Below, one piece after another: positions 23,779 to 33,098 of a stretch of 64,000 nucleotides of DNA (position 1 is its first letter; each line of letters begins with the position of its first letter). The notes beneath the pieces are model-generated. The model did not search any database. It worked only from the letters and a program-made list of their open reading frames with translations, and was not told the origin of the DNA. The stretch is from contig NZ_CP065534.1 of NCBI RefSeq assembly GCF_015999465.1, positions 1,488,001-1,552,000 of the forward strand. Direction: 5' to 3'. Source of the stretch: Lonsdalea populi. Its GTDB lineage: Bacteria > Pseudomonadota > Gammaproteobacteria > Enterobacterales > Enterobacteriaceae. Position numbers and translations under genes: made by a program.

Positions 23779-26326
23779 GTCAACTTCCTCTCTCGACTAT
23801 GTCGAGAAATTGTCTCTGCCTGCCGAGCAGGCAGAGACGTTGCGTGAATCCCTCCCGCATTCAACGACTCCCCCAAACCCATCTGAAGTACATCGGGCTT
23901 TAGCCCATGGTGATTCGGTGAATCTTCGGTCCGAAGATGATTTGCCCTTAATCTCCGTGAAGCGCCGTCTGGAAATGGGGTGGGGAGACAATCCGTCCCA
24001 GGAAAAACAGCTGATCAAAGATCGGGAAGGGCGTACTGCGATCCAGGCGATGCCTAAGATCAAACGCGCCGTGATGTTTCCCGATGCCTGGCAAACCAAC
24101 CCGCTGGTGCGCTGGTGGCATGGCATTTTGGGGCAGTCGACTGCGCCTCGCCACCGCCGTGTTACGGCGCAGGAAAACAAAGAAGAGAGCAGGTGGCGTA
24201 CCGTGGGTACGATCCGTCGCTACATCCTTCTGATTCTGACGCTGTTTCAAACGACAATCGCGACCTGGTACATGAAAACCATCCTGCCGTATCAAGGATG
24301 GGCGCTGATCGATCCCTTCGAGATGGCGCACCAGGACTGGCTGCGTACCGTTATGCAACTGCTGCCCTACGTGCTGCAAAGCGGCATTCTGATTTTATTC
24401 GCCATTCTGTTCTGCTGGGTCTCTGCAGGCTTCTGGACTGCGCTCATGGGATTTCTGCAACTGCTGATCGGCAAGGATAAATACAGCATCTCGTCCAGCA
24501 CGGTAGGCAATGAGCCCCTGAATCCGGAACATCGCACTGCGTTAATCATGCCGATTTGTAATGAAGACGTAGAGCGGGTATTTGCCGGTTTGCGGGCGAC
24601 CTATGAGTCTGTTGAGGCGACTGGGCAGTTAGCGCACTTCGACATGTATGTGTTGAGTGACAGCAACGATCCCGATATCTGCATCGCTGAGCAGAAGGCA
24701 TGGATGGATTTGTGTCGCGAAGTCGGAGGCGAGGGGCATATCTTCTATCGCCGTCGCCGGCGTCGTGTAAAACGTAAAAGCGGCAACATCGATGATTTCT
24801 GCCGTCGCTGGGGCAGTCAGTACAGCTATATGGTGGTACTGGATGCCGACAGCGTGATGAGTGGAGATTGTTTGACCAATCTGGTCAGGCTGATGGAAGC
24901 GAATCCAAATGCCGGGATTATCCAGTCATCGCCTCGAGCATCTGGTATGGACACGCTATATGCGCGATGTCAGCAGTTCGCGACCAGGGTCTACGGACCG
25001 TTGTTTACGGCAGGGCTGCATTTCTGGCAGTTGGGCGAGTCCCATTACTGGGGGCACAATGCCATCATTCGCGTTAAACCCTTTATTGAGCACTGCGCGT
25101 TGGCACCGCTGCCGGGAGAAGGCTCTTTCGCCGGGTCGATCCTGTCTCATGACTTCGTCGAAGCCGCGCTGATGCGAAGAGCTGGTTGGGGGGTCTGGAT
25201 CGCCTACGATCTGCCCGGTAGTTATGAAGAGCTGCCACCGAACCTGTTGGATGAATTGAAGCGTGATCGCCGCTGGTGTCATGGCAACCTGATGAATTTC
25301 CGTCTGTTCCTGGTCAAGGGCATGCATCCGGTGCATCGCGCTGTGTTCCTGACCGGGGTGATGTCATACCTCTCCGCGCCGTTGTGGTTTATGTTCTTGG
25401 CCTTATCGACCGCATTGCAGGTTGTGCATACTTTGATGGAACCTCAGTACTTCCTGCAGCCACGCCAGTTGTTCCCGGTATGGCCGCAGTGGCGACCTGA
25501 GCTGGCCATCGCGCTATTCTCTACTACGCTGGTTCTGCTTTTTTTGCCGAAATTACTGAGCGTCATTTTGGCCTGTGCCAAAGGGGCCAAGCCCTACGGC
25601 GGCGCAATCCGGCTGTTTGTTTCATTGCTGCTGGAAATGCTGTTCTCCGTATTGTTGGCTCCGGTCAGAATGCTGTTCCACACGGTATTCGTCGTCAGTG
25701 CTTTCCTAGGCTGGTCGGTACAGTGGAACTCTCCGCAACGTGATGATGATGCAACCTCATGGGGCGAAGCATTCACCCGTCATGGTTCTCAACTGGTGCT
25801 GGGACTGGTCTGGGCGCTGGGAATGGCCTGGCTGGATCTCCGCTTCTTGTGGTGGCTGGCGCCGATCGTCTTCTCGTTGATTCTGTCTCCTTGGGTTTCG
25901 GTGTACTCCAGCCGTGCAAATCTTGGGCTGGCCTGCAAACGTGCGAAGCTGCTGCTGATCCCGGAAGAGTATAATCCGCCGCGTGAACTGGTAGCTACGG
26001 ATGAGTACTTCCGCCTCAATCGCGAACGCAAGCTGAACAACGGATTTATGCATGCGGTCTTTGACCCGACGATTAACGCGTTAGCCAGTGGGATGGCCAC
26101 GGCTCGGCACTGTTTCAGCCAGCCTATTGACGATGTGCGTGAACAGCGTGTGGCGGAGGCTTTGAGCCTCAAACCACAAGAGGTCGAAAATAGTCAACGA
26201 CTGGCACTGCTCAGCGACCCGGTTACGATCTCACGTATGCATTACCATGTCTGGCAGGAGCCTCAACGTTACACTGACTGGACTGAGCACTATCAAACCC
26301 TATCGGCTCCGCCGGTGAAATCGTGA
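23771..26326 (+). CDS. opgH: Glucan glucosyltransferase OpgH
   Basis: OpgH is the inner membrane family 2 glucosyltransferase that polymerises beta-1,2-glucose from UDP-glucose. In E. coli it also delays FtsZ assembly when UDP-glucose is high. The 851-residue product has a cytoplasmic N-terminal region (about 1-138), membrane segments near 145-165 and 195-225, and a catalytic domain with [24 protein letters not shown] and a [17 protein letters not shown] motif (D-x-D and RxxRW type). Several C-terminal membrane helices follow (about 515-690). Length is near E. coli (847). The gene is coupled to opgG and followed by a terminator. In soft-rot relatives opgG and opgH are required for virulence. 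Confidence 0.96.
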   Translation: MNKSTSSLDYVEKLSLPAEQAETLRESLPHSTTPPNPSEVHRALAHGDSVNLRSEDDLPLISVKRRLEMGWGDNPSQEKQLIKDREGRTAIQAMPKIKRAVMFPDAWQTNPLVRWWHGILGQSTAPRHRRVTAQENKEESRWRTVGTIRRYILLILTLFQTTIATWYMKTILPYQGWALIDPFEMAHQDWLRTVMQLLPYVLQSGILILFAILFCWVSAGFWTALMGFLQLLIGKDKYSISSSTVGNEPLNPEHRTALIMPICNEDVERVFAGLRATYESVEATGQLAHFDMYVLSDSNDPDICIAEQKAWMDLCREVGGEGHIFYRRRRRRVKRKSGNIDDFCRRWGSQYSYMVVLDADSVMSGDCLTNLVRLMEANPNAGIIQSSPRASGMDTLYARCQQFATRVYGPLFTAGLHFWQLGESHYWGHNAIIRVKPFIEHCALAPLPGEGSFAGSILSHDFVEAALMRRAGWGVWIAYDLPGSYEELPPNLLDELKRDRRWCHGNLMNFRLFLVKGMHPVHRAVFLTGVMSYLSAPLWFMFLALSTALQVVHTLMEPQYFLQPRQLFPVWPQWRPELAIALFSTTLVLLFLPKLLSVILACAKGAKPYGGAIRLFVSLLLEMLFSVLLAPVRMLFHTVFVVSAFLGWSVQWNSPQRDDDATSWGEAFTRHGSQLVLGLVWALGMAWLDLRFLWWLAPIVFSLILSPWVSVYSSRANLGLACKRAKLLLIPEEYNPPRELVATDEYFRLNRERKLNNGFMHAVFDPTINALASGMATARHCFSQPIDDVREQRVAEALSLKPQEVENSQRLALLSDPVTISRMHYHVWQEPQRYTDWTEHYQTLSAPPVKS

Positions 26327-26365
26327 TGTGACATAGCTGAGTGGGTTAGTACCACCGGTATAGTA

Positions 26366-26396
26366 AAAAGCCCGATGAAATCATCGGGTTTTTTTA
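26366..26396 (+). terminator. Terminator of opgGH
   Basis: CCCGATGA (26371-26378) pairs with TCATCGGG (26381-26388), preceded by AAAAAG and followed by a run of T residues to 26395. Confidence 0.92.
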
Positions 26397-26494
26397 TCTA
26401 CGAGTTCGTGAGCGTCGGACAAGGCAAGAGAGTATTTGGTGTTCTGCAGTCGTTGCCCGTGGACAGGCGTCGATCCGTAACGGTAGGAAAAGCA

Positions 26495-27415
26495 TTAGTA
26501 CAAAGGGGGCTCTCCCTGGGGACGCGTCTTAAACCGGCGGTGCAGCCACATGTATTGATCGCAGGCCAGCATGATATTTTGCTCAATAACGTGGTTCATC
26601 CAGGTGGCTGTGGCGATTTCATTCTCAAACGGTATATCCAGTTCGGCGGGTTGAATGATGAGCTCATAGCCTTTACCGTTAGGCAGCCTGCGGGGGACAA
26701 AAGGAACGACCGCCGGTTTTGCGCTACGTGCGAGCATATAGCTGCCAGCCGTCGTCGCGGCTTTATCGACGGCAAACAACGGTACGAACACACTGCTGCG
26801 CGGACCATAGTCGTGGTCAGGGGCATACCAGAGTATTTCTCCCTGTTTGAGGGCACGGATCATGCCTTTCAAATCTTTACGGTCCAGCATGGACTTATTG
26901 GAGCGCATGCGGCCCCAGGTCTGCAGCCAGTCAATCAGCTTATTGTCATTCGGGCGATAAACGCCGATCCCTGCGTTTTGCATACCGAAAATGCGAGCGC
27001 CGAGTTCCAACGTCAAAAAGTGAATTCCGATCAGCAAGATCCCTCGATTCTGTTCGCGCAGGGGGTGCATATTCTCCAGTCCCGAGACCTTGAACCAGCG
27101 GGCCATACGCCAGTCTGGCCAAAACCACGCCATACCGGTTTCCATGACGCCCATGCCGACCGACTCGAAATTGCTGCGTACTAATGCTTCGAGCTTTTTT
27201 GCAGACATGTCGGGAAAACAGAGCTCCAGATTGCGTCGAGCTATCTGAACGCGGTGCTTCAATAGGGGCATAGATAGGCGTCCAAGATGAGTCCCTATAC
27301 GGTAAATGATCGGATAAGGAAGCAGGACGACCAGATAGAGGATGCCTATGCCCAGCCAGGTTAGCCAATAGCGCGGATGCAACAGCGAACGGTTGAAAGA
27401 GGGGATTGTTGTCAT
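26495..27415 (-). CDS. lpxL: Lipid A lauroyltransferase LpxL
   Basis: LpxL transfers laurate from acyl-ACP to Kdo2-lipid IV-A at the inner membrane. The 306-residue product equals the E. coli length, has an N-terminal anchor helix ([20 protein letters not shown]), the catalytic HX4E motif in [11 protein letters not shown] (about residue 132), and the conserved blocks [43 protein letters not shown] and YAPDHDYGP. It ends [12 protein letters not shown] plus a short tail. It is convergent with opgGH and divergent from trhO. The adjacent E. coli genes yceK, msyB and mdtG are absent. Confidence 0.96.
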   Translation of the reverse strand: MTTIPSFNRSLLHPRYWLTWLGIGILYLVVLLPYPIIYRIGTHLGRLSMPLLKHRVQIARRNLELCFPDMSAKKLEALVRSNFESVGMGVMETGMAWFWPDWRMARWFKVSGLENMHPLREQNRGILLIGIHFLTLELGARIFGMQNAGIGVYRPNDNKLIDWLQTWGRMRSNKSMLDRKDLKGMIRALKQGEILWYAPDHDYGPRSSVFVPLFAVDKAATTAGSYMLARSAKPAVVPFVPRRLPNGKGYELIIQPAELDIPFENEIATATWMNHVIEQNIMLACDQYMWLHRRFKTRPQGEPPLY

Positions 27416-27823
27416 GGCCTTAATATCGAAAATGGCGGTAAATCACGCCTTGTGTTAATGGGATTTTCAGAACACCACTTCGAAGAGTAGTTTAATATGG
27501 CGTTAAGTGGCGCATTTGGAATGTGCTACAAGCTGATTTTTATATAGATTTAGTCGGTTGCCTATCATAGCACCGGTTAGCGATGGTTTTTAACCTTTGA
27601 TGGAACGGTCGCCAATCACAAGAGGCCGGTATTATGACGAAACCGTCGTGCTGAAACTAGTCATCAATCCTCCTTGTGTAGCTTGCATTGATATTTTGTA
27701 GGGGAGCTCTCTCTGACTGACAGAGGCGAATAGCTGGTGTATCATGCCGCGCTATTCCGCTAGCAACAAAATGCTAACACAAAATTAATGTCGTTAACCT
27801 CACTTTAAACAGGATCGTACACC
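27416..27823. other. Intergenic region lpxL-trhO
   Basis: These 408 bases separate the divergent lpxL and trhO genes and must contain both promoters. I see no gene, long hairpin or clear operator. Confidence 0.4.
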
Positions 27824-28879
27824 ATGCCAGTGTTACATAACCGTGTTTCCAATGAGGAACTGAAGGCGCGCATGCTTGCTGAAACCGAGCCTCGCACCAC
27901 AGTCTCCTTCTATAAATATTTTCAACTGAACGGACCCCAGGCATTTCGCGACGCGCTTTATGTGACGTTGACGGAAATAAACGTGTTTGGCCGTGTCTAT
28001 ATTGCAGAAGAGGGGATCAATGCGCAGATTAGCGTTCCCCAAAGCCTGTTTGAGGCGTTTAAGGCCCGGTTGTATCAGTCGCATCCTGCTTTGAACAACA
28101 TCCGATTGAATATTGCACTGGAAGACGACGGTAAATCGTTCTGGGTATTAAGAATGAAGGTGCGGAAACGGATTGTAGCCGACGGGATTGATGATCCTAC
28201 GTTTGACCCATCACAGGTTGGCCATTATCTGAAAGCTGAAGAGGTCAATCGGATGGCGGATGATCCTTCGACAGTGTTTGTCGACATGCGCAACCATTAT
28301 GAATATGAAGTGGGCCACTTCGAAAATGCGCTGGAAGTACCGTCTGATACTTTTCGTGAGCAGCTACCCATGGCAGCGGAAATGTTGGCCGACGATCGTG
28401 AAAAGAATATCGTCATGTATTGCACGGGGGGCATTCGTTGTGAAAAAGCCAGCGCTTACATGCTGCATCACGGGTATAAAAATGTGTTCCACGTCGAAGG
28501 CGGAATCATCGAGTATGTCCGTCAAGCGAAGGCTCAGGGGCTTCCCCTCAAGTTTATTGGTAAAAATTTCGTCTTTGATGAGCGTATGGGCGAGCGGGTC
28601 TCCGAAGAGGTAATCGCTCATTGTCATCAATGTGGTGTCTTATGCGATACGCACACCAACTGCCGCAATGAGGGGTGTCATTTGCTCTTTATACAGTGCC
28701 CTCAGTGCGCGGAAAAATATGAAGGTTGCTGTGGTCCAGCTTGTCAGCAGGAAATGACTCTGCCGCTGGATGAACAGCGTAGGCTAAGGTGTGAAAGAGA
28801 AAACGGCATGAAGATCTTTAATAAATCCAGGGAATTGCTGCAGACGGTCTTGCCGCCACCCGCCAGGGATCAAGAGTAA
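27824..28879 (+). CDS. trhO: tRNA uridine(34) hydroxylase TrhO
   Basis: TrhO (YceA) hydroxylates uridine 34 of several tRNAs with oxygen, a first step toward 5-oxyacetic acid or methoxy wobble modification. The 351-residue product has an N-terminal acylphosphatase-like domain (about 15-115), a rhodanese domain (about 130-240) with the active Cys in [16 protein letters not shown] near residue 200, and a C-terminal Cys-rich segment ([32 protein letters not shown]) that may bind zinc. Length is close to E. coli (350). It is a single-gene unit convergent with yceI. Confidence 0.95.
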   Translation: MPVLHNRVSNEELKARMLAETEPRTTVSFYKYFQLNGPQAFRDALYVTLTEINVFGRVYIAEEGINAQISVPQSLFEAFKARLYQSHPALNNIRLNIALEDDGKSFWVLRMKVRKRIVADGIDDPTFDPSQVGHYLKAEEVNRMADDPSTVFVDMRNHYEYEVGHFENALEVPSDTFREQLPMAAEMLADDREKNIVMYCTGGIRCEKASAYMLHHGYKNVFHVEGGIIEYVRQAKAQGLPLKFIGKNFVFDERMGERVSEEVIAHCHQCGVLCDTHTNCRNEGCHLLFIQCPQCAEKYEGCCGPACQQEMTLPLDEQRRLRCERENGMKIFNKSRELLQTVLPPPARDQE

Positions 28880-28888
28880 CATCGTTGA

Positions 28889-28920
28889 GAAAAAAGAGCC
28901 CCTGTCCATGACGGGGCTCT
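28889..28920 (-). terminator. Terminator of the cytochrome b561-yceI unit
   Basis: AGAGCCCC (28895-28902) pairs with GGGGCTCT (28913-28920); on the minus strand a run of T residues follows (A-run 28890-28895). It lies 10 bp after the yceI stop and could also slow trhO transcripts. Confidence 0.85.
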
Positions 28921-28930
28921 ACCGACTGCA

Positions 28931-29509
28931 TTATTTTTGACGGACACCTTCAAGCGAAATAATCAGCTCGACGTCTTGTGAGGAGGGCCCCAGATCCTTA
29001 GTGATGTTGAAGTCTTTCAGCTTGATCTTCCCTTTAGCTTCGAAACCTGCACGGTAGTTACCCCATGGATCGTCCCCTTGTCCCAGCAGCTTGGCATCCA
29101 GCGTTACCGGCTTGGTGACGCCGTTTAATGTCAGGTTGCCGGTGATATCCAAATCGTCACCCTGCTTTTTCACACTGGTGGAGGTGAAGGTCGCCAGAGG
29201 CGCTTTCGCCACGTTCAGGAAATCCGCGCTGCGGATATGTTTGTCACGTTCGGCATGATTAGTATCTACGCTGTCGGTTTTGATCGTCACGTTCACTTTA
29301 TCAGCAGCTGGATTCGCTTCGTCGAACGTAAAGGTGCCGTCGAAATCTTTGAACGTGCCGTACAACCAGCTGTAGCCCAAATGTTTGATTCGAAATTGTA
29401 TGAAGGCATGCTGGCCCTCTTTATCAATTTTATAATCCGCAGCAAGGGCGGAACCTGCGTAGGAAACTGATGAAGCCAGTAGTAAACCCAATAACGTTTT
29501 CTTTAACAT
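28931..29509 (-). CDS. yceI: YceI family periplasmic protein
   Basis: YceI proteins are secreted beta-barrel lipocalin-like proteins that bind polyisoprenoid-type ligands and are induced at high pH in E. coli. The 192-residue product has a cleavable signal peptide ([18 protein letters not shown], about residue 23) and the family blocks [35 protein letters not shown] and [18 protein letters not shown]. Length matches E. coli (191). The gene follows the cytochrome b561 gene with a 26-bp gap on the same strand, as yceJ-yceI do in E. coli. Confidence 0.95.
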   Translation of the reverse strand: MLKKTLLGLLLASSVSYAGSALAADYKIDKEGQHAFIQFRIKHLGYSWLYGTFKDFDGTFTFDEANPAADKVNVTIKTDSVDTNHAERDKHIRSADFLNVAKAPLATFTSTSVKKQGDDLDITGNLTLNGVTKPVTLDAKLLGQGDDPWGNYRAGFEAKGKIKLKDFNITKDLGPSSQDVELIISLEGVRQK

Positions 29510-29535
29510 TGGTATTCTCCTAACAATCCCGAGGT

Positions 29536-30096
29536 TTAATGGACGCTGCGTCTCAGCATCCGCTTTAACGTGCTGTCACGATCGATGAAGTGATGCTTTA
29601 GTGCCGCTAATGCATGCAGGACCGACAAAATGACGACGCCCCACGCAAGATAAAAATGGATGTCTCCTGCGACATCGGCCTGACCCCTGAGCCCGCTTAG
29701 CATCGCGGGCACGTAAAACCAACCAAACACAGAAATTGGCTGACCTTCCGCCGTCGAAATCAGATAGCCGCTAATAAGAATACTGAACAACAGAAGGTAG
29801 AGAAGGATATGCGCCAAAGCGGCGCTAATTCGGGTGAATCGTGAATAACTGGCAAGCGGCGAAGGGGCGGGGCTGATTTTTCGCCATATCACCCTAAACA
29901 GCATGACAAGAAAAAGTAGAATGCCAATACTTTTGTGTATTTCGGGTGCCTTGTGGTACCAGGTATCGTAATAGCCTAGCGAGACCATCCATAGACCAAG
30001 TGCAAACATGCCGTAGACGGTCAGCGCGACGATCCAGTGAAGTAGCGCGCTGATATGACCGTATTGAGATGACGTATTGCGCCAAAGCATGACCAC
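29536..30096 (-). CDS. yceJ: Cytochrome b561 family protein
   Basis: The 186-residue product is a four-helix di-haem cytochrome b561 of the prokaryotic type, which moves electrons between quinol and a periplasmic or membrane partner. Helices lie at about residues 17-37, 50-70, 90-115 and 145-165. Likely haem His residues are in [21 protein letters not shown] and [23 protein letters not shown]. It is the first gene of the yceJ-yceI pair. Upstream 30097-30383 is very AT-rich and I see no gene there. Confidence 0.92.
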   Translation of the reverse strand: MVMLWRNTSSQYGHISALLHWIVALTVYGMFALGLWMVSLGYYDTWYHKAPEIHKSIGILLFLVMLFRVIWRKISPAPSPLASYSRFTRISAALAHILLYLLLFSILISGYLISTAEGQPISVFGWFYVPAMLSGLRGQADVAGDIHFYLAWGVVILSVLHALAALKHHFIDRDSTLKRMLRRSVH

Positions 30097-30383
30097 ATTC
30101 CTTATCGTGAAGTTGCTATTAAGTCAGAAGAAAATTAAACACAGGTGAAAATAAAATCAATATAAAATTATTGCTTTTAACATGATGATTTTATTTATCA
30201 ATCATTTTGAATGAGCTATCCCAATGTCTTTCAGCTAAACGACTGCATTACCTAAAATAATAGTCGTCATCGACCTCAATGCGAAAAATAATAGTGCCGA
30301 AATTTTTAAACTGTGAGCGGCTTATCGGGAATAAAAATAATTAGAGATGTGAATTATTGAGACAATGGCGTGATTTTATATTC

Positions 30384-30418
30384 ATATAAAAGGCGACACC
30401 GCCTCGGGAGGCGGTGTC
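30384..30418 (-). terminator. Terminator of bssS
   Basis: GACACCGCCT (30395-30404) pairs with AGGCGGTGTC (30409-30418) around a 4-base loop; on the minus strand GCCTTTTATA follows. It lies 33 bp past the bssS stop. Confidence 0.8.
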
Positions 30419-30451
30419 TCTGGTGATAATAACGCACGATAGAAAAAAACC

Positions 30452-30706
30452 TTAATGCTTCAGATAATCAATAGGCTCAAATTCATTTGATTCGATTTTG
30501 GCAATACCCGCTTCAAGAATATTAATGAGTTGCTTTGCCACATCGGTGGTTAACCACAAAGTACGATCAACCTGAGCTTCATCGGGAGCCTGGTCCGCGG
30601 TAGAGAGGTAGTGTAAACGGATCATCATCGCATCGTAGCTATCGACGGTGCTGATATCCCAACCCACAAGTGGATGTGTTTGAATAACTTCACTTTTTAT
30701 ATCCAT
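30452..30706 (-). CDS. bssS: Biofilm regulator BssS
   Basis: The 84-residue product is BssS (YceP), a small cytoplasmic protein that affects biofilm formation through indole and uptake of autoinducer-2 in E. coli; its mechanism is unknown. The sequence shows the conserved core HPLVGWDISTVDSYDAMMIR and TLWLTTDVAKQLINILEAGI, and has the same length as the E. coli protein. It has no membrane segment. It is monocistronic between the cytochrome gene and dinI. Confidence 0.94.
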   Translation of the reverse strand: MDIKSEVIQTHPLVGWDISTVDSYDAMMIRLHYLSTADQAPDEAQVDRTLWLTTDVAKQLINILEAGIAKIESNEFEPIDYLKH

Positions 30707-31140
30707 AATTACCCCTTATGACTAGTTACTAGCGTGAGTGACTAAACGAGGTTCTAGGTGACTCCTATCTATAATTGCTCAATCAGTATATCTCTCCTGA
30801 CGCTATTTATGGAATTTTATTGTAAACGTTCGCAAAACTGGTCATTTTTTGTTCTTTATTTGGTCGGGTGATTTCCGTTCTGCTGTCAGGCCGATAATTA
30901 TATTACCTCTGCGGGGCAGGAATTGACCTACAATTCAAATCCTTTTCAGGCAACTCAGCGCACTGATGCACGATCCTTTATTTTGATGAGACGCGTTGAG
31001 GATATTGCTGATTTAATTAAATAGCACTCGAATTTTCTATCCAGAGAACCGAGTGCAGTCATCACAAGAAGGGCATATTGCAGTAAAAAAGAGTATGTAA
31101 AAATAACAGGCATGTGGCTACAAATGAGAATGAGCGATCT
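30707..31140. other. Intergenic region bssS-dinI
   Basis: These 434 bases hold the bssS promoter and the end of dinI transcription. An imperfect long-loop hairpin, GCACTCG (31024-31030) with CGAGTGC (31050-31056), is the only structure I see. No gene is evident. Confidence 0.4.
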
Positions 31141-31392
31141 TTACTCGGTGTCGCGTCCTGAAAGAAACCAGTCATCAGCGCTTTCCCAAGTCTCTTGTAG
31201 AATCTCGCTGATTTTCTCTTTGTCATCTTTATTGCCACCGAAAACACTGAGATTATTCGACCCGGCATAACGCACCAAAATTGCGGTGTCGGGATAATGT
31301 GCTTCAATGCGGTGGCTTAACTCTTTGGTCAAGGCGTCAATAGCGCCGGCGGGCAACTTAACGGTGTTTGCTACAGTGATTTCAACGCGCAT
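31141..31392 (-). CDS. dinI: DNA damage-inducible protein DinI
   Basis: DinI binds RecA filaments and modulates the SOS response by stabilising filaments and limiting UmuD cleavage. ATG 31392 (preceded by GGAGG) gives 83 residues starting MRVEITVANTVKLPAGAID, with the C-terminal acidic helix ISEILQETWESADDWF that inserts into RecA; E. coli DinI is 81 residues. The frame is open another 18 codons upstream but the homology and ribosome site fix the start. A LexA box lies just upstream. The final residues (LSGRDTE) differ from E. coli. Confidence 0.96.
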   Translation of the reverse strand: MRVEITVANTVKLPAGAIDALTKELSHRIEAHYPDTAILVRYAGSNNLSVFGGNKDDKEKISEILQETWESADDWFLSGRDTE

Positions 31393-31410
31393 AATAACCT
31401 CCATACGGGA

Positions 31411-31426
31411 CTGTTTATTTATACAG
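31411..31426 (-). promoter_or_regulatory. LexA box of dinI
   Basis: CTGTTTATTTATACAG fits the SOS consensus CTGT-N8-ACAG exactly and lies 19 bp upstream of dinI. Tight LexA repression and strong SOS induction are expected. Confidence 0.93.
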
Positions 31427-31470
31427 CTGTCCCTGATAAAACGCAAGAGGTATAAAGTCGAAGAAAAACG

Positions 31471-31495
31471 AACTTTCCCCTGCCTTTCGGCAGGG
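31471..31495 (-). terminator. Hairpin after pyrC
   Basis: CCCTGCC (31478-31484) pairs with GGCAGGG (31489-31495), with a TTTC loop. On the minus strand a broken T-rich tract follows, so it is a moderate terminator of pyrC. Confidence 0.6.
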
Positions 31496-31502
31496 TGCTA
31501 GC

Positions 31503-32546
31503 TTATTGGACAGACCAGTTGAGCTGTTGTCCTGCCAGAAAGGGGATGATTTTTTTCCCTTTAGCATCAATGTGTTCTGGGAAGATGATTGGTTCCCGGT
31601 ATAATTCGATGAAGTCCTCATTAACTGGGAGGCCATAGAAACGCGGACCGTTAAGTGAGCAGAAAGCCTCCAGATGTTCTAGCGCTCCTATTTCCTCAAA
31701 GACAGTAGCATATGCACTGAGTGCCGCCTGTGCGTTGAACACGCCTGCGCAGCCGCACGAGGACTCCTTGCTCTGCTGAAGGTGCGGCGCAGAGTCCGTA
31801 CCTAGAAAGAATTTTCCCGAACCACTGGCTATGGCATCGCGCAGGGCCTGCTGATGCACATTTCTTTTGAGTATAGGCAGGCAGTAGAGGTGAGGACGTA
31901 TTCCGCCCGCCAACATGTGATTGCGGTTGAACATCAAATGTTGCGGCGTAATGGTGGCCGCCAGATACTCATCGTTAGCCAAAACGTAGTGTGCCGCATC
32001 GCGCGTCGTGATGTGTTCGAAAACGACCTTTAGTGCGGGGAAATGTTTGCGTATTGGCTCCATGATGCGATCGATGAAGCAAGCTTCACGATCGAAAATG
32101 TCCACCTCGGGATCCGTAACTTCACCATGCACGAGCAAGGGCATTCCTAACTTCTGCATTTGCTCTAGAACCGGATAGATAGCGCGTATGTCTTTCACGC
32201 CGTGGCTTGAGTTGGTGGTGGCGTTCGCGGGGTAGAGTTTAGCTGCTGTAAATACCCCTCGTAGGAAACCCTGAGTCAGCTCGTGCGGGTCCAGCGTGTC
32301 GGTCAAATAACAGGTCATCAGCGGATGAAAATGATGATCAGAAGGGATAGCGGCAAGAATGCGCGTTCTATAGGCCTCTGCTGCCGCGACGGTGGTGATG
32401 GGCGGTGTCAGGTTTGGCATGACTATGGCGCGGCCAAAAACGGTGCTGGTGTAGGGTAATACCGCTTTTAGCATATCATCGTCACGTAGGTGCAGATGCC
32501 AGTCGTCGGGACGGCGGATTTTCAGGGCGGTTGGGATGGGGGTCAT
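31503..32546 (-). CDS. pyrC: Dihydroorotase
   Basis: PyrC cyclises carbamoyl-aspartate to dihydroorotate, the third step of pyrimidine synthesis. The 347-residue product (E. coli 348) shows the zinc-binding [10 protein letters not shown] near residue 15, NLTPPITT, the [14 protein letters not shown] block with the carboxylated Lys near residue 102, [17 protein letters not shown] and LGTDSAPH with the catalytic Asp near 250. It is monocistronic and points away from the ABM gene. Pyrimidine control of E. coli pyrC works through start-site choice and a leader hairpin; the leader here (32547-32600) has CCGCCGGAG before the ATG but I could not confirm that hairpin. Confidence 0.97.
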   Translation of the reverse strand: MTPIPTALKIRRPDDWHLHLRDDDMLKAVLPYTSTVFGRAIVMPNLTPPITTVAAAEAYRTRILAAIPSDHHFHPLMTCYLTDTLDPHELTQGFLRGVFTAAKLYPANATTNSSHGVKDIRAIYPVLEQMQKLGMPLLVHGEVTDPEVDIFDREACFIDRIMEPIRKHFPALKVVFEHITTRDAAHYVLANDEYLAATITPQHLMFNRNHMLAGGIRPHLYCLPILKRNVHQQALRDAIASGSGKFFLGTDSAPHLQQSKESSCGCAGVFNAQAALSAYATVFEEIGALEHLEAFCSLNGPRFYGLPVNEDFIELYREPIIFPEHIDAKGKKIIPFLAGQQLNWSVQ

Positions 32547-32729
32547 GGATTTTGCTCCGGCGGTCAGTGATTAACATAGCGGTCATAAGACTGATTACGG
32601 CGGGTGACAAGCATAAGCGTAAAGTGGTTGAAATGCACCCGAATGTTTTGAAGTGGTTGAAATTCTTCTTTTATTGGCGTTTCATATTAAAAGAGCTAAT
32701 ACATTCGCAAAACGCGAGAAGAGGAAAAA

Positions 32730-33017
32730 ATGGAAATTCGTGTCGTCGCTTGCCTTCAGGCAAAACCAGAGTACGTGAAAGAAATCACGAATGCGGTAAC
32801 TCAAGCGGTAGAACCCAGCCGCAAAGAGGCCGGTAATCTGCAGTACGACCTGCATGCGGAAATAGATAAGCCAGGTGCTTTTGTGTTCATTGAGCGTTGG
32901 AAAAACAAAGAAGCGTTAGAGATGCATGAAAAAACACCCCACTTCCAGAGGCTGGTCGCCGGTATGGAAGGTAAGACCGTTTCCGTCGATATTAAGCTGA
33001 TGACCCAGATCGTCTAA
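32730..33017 (+). CDS. ABM-family quinol monooxygenase-like protein
   Basis: The 95-residue product has the antibiotic biosynthesis monooxygenase (ABM) ferredoxin-like fold seen in YgiN and related quinol oxygenases: VVACLQAKPEYVKEITNAV at the start, NLQYDLHAEIDKPGAFVFIERW in the middle, and MHEKTPHFQRLV, with the His pair typical of the family. These proteins usually act as dimers on quinones or reactive small molecules; the substrate here is unknown. GAGGAAAAA precedes the ATG. It occupies the gap that holds the flg operons and mviN in E. coli, between pyrC and rne. Confidence 0.85.
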   Translation: MEIRVVACLQAKPEYVKEITNAVTQAVEPSRKEAGNLQYDLHAEIDKPGAFVFIERWKNKEALEMHEKTPHFQRLVAGMEGKTVSVDIKLMTQIV

Positions 33018-33025
33018 CACATAAA

Positions 33026-33094
33026 AAATGCCCGTCATTGACGGGCATTTCAGGAATAAAGCGGGCGCCACGTAGGTTACGTGGCGCTTTTTTT
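33026..33094. terminator. Pair of convergent terminators, ABM gene and rne
   Basis: Hairpin 1 (33026-33050, stem AAATGCCCGTC, loop ATT) is followed by T residues only on the minus strand, so it ends rne. Hairpin 2 (33065-33087, stem GCGCCACGTA, loop GGT) is followed by seven T residues on the plus strand, so it ends the ABM gene. Each transcript crosses the other unit's hairpin before its own. Confidence 0.88.
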
Positions 33095-33098
33095 GTGA

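Noticed and set aside
26375..27184. Plus-strand frame of 269 codons
   Set aside because: It is wholly antisense to lpxL, which has clear homology, and starts in the opgH terminator.
30097..30383. Small RNA gene in the AT-rich gap upstream of the cytochrome b561 gene
   Set aside because: No promoter and terminator pair or stable hairpin could be recognised apart from the bssS terminator beyond it.
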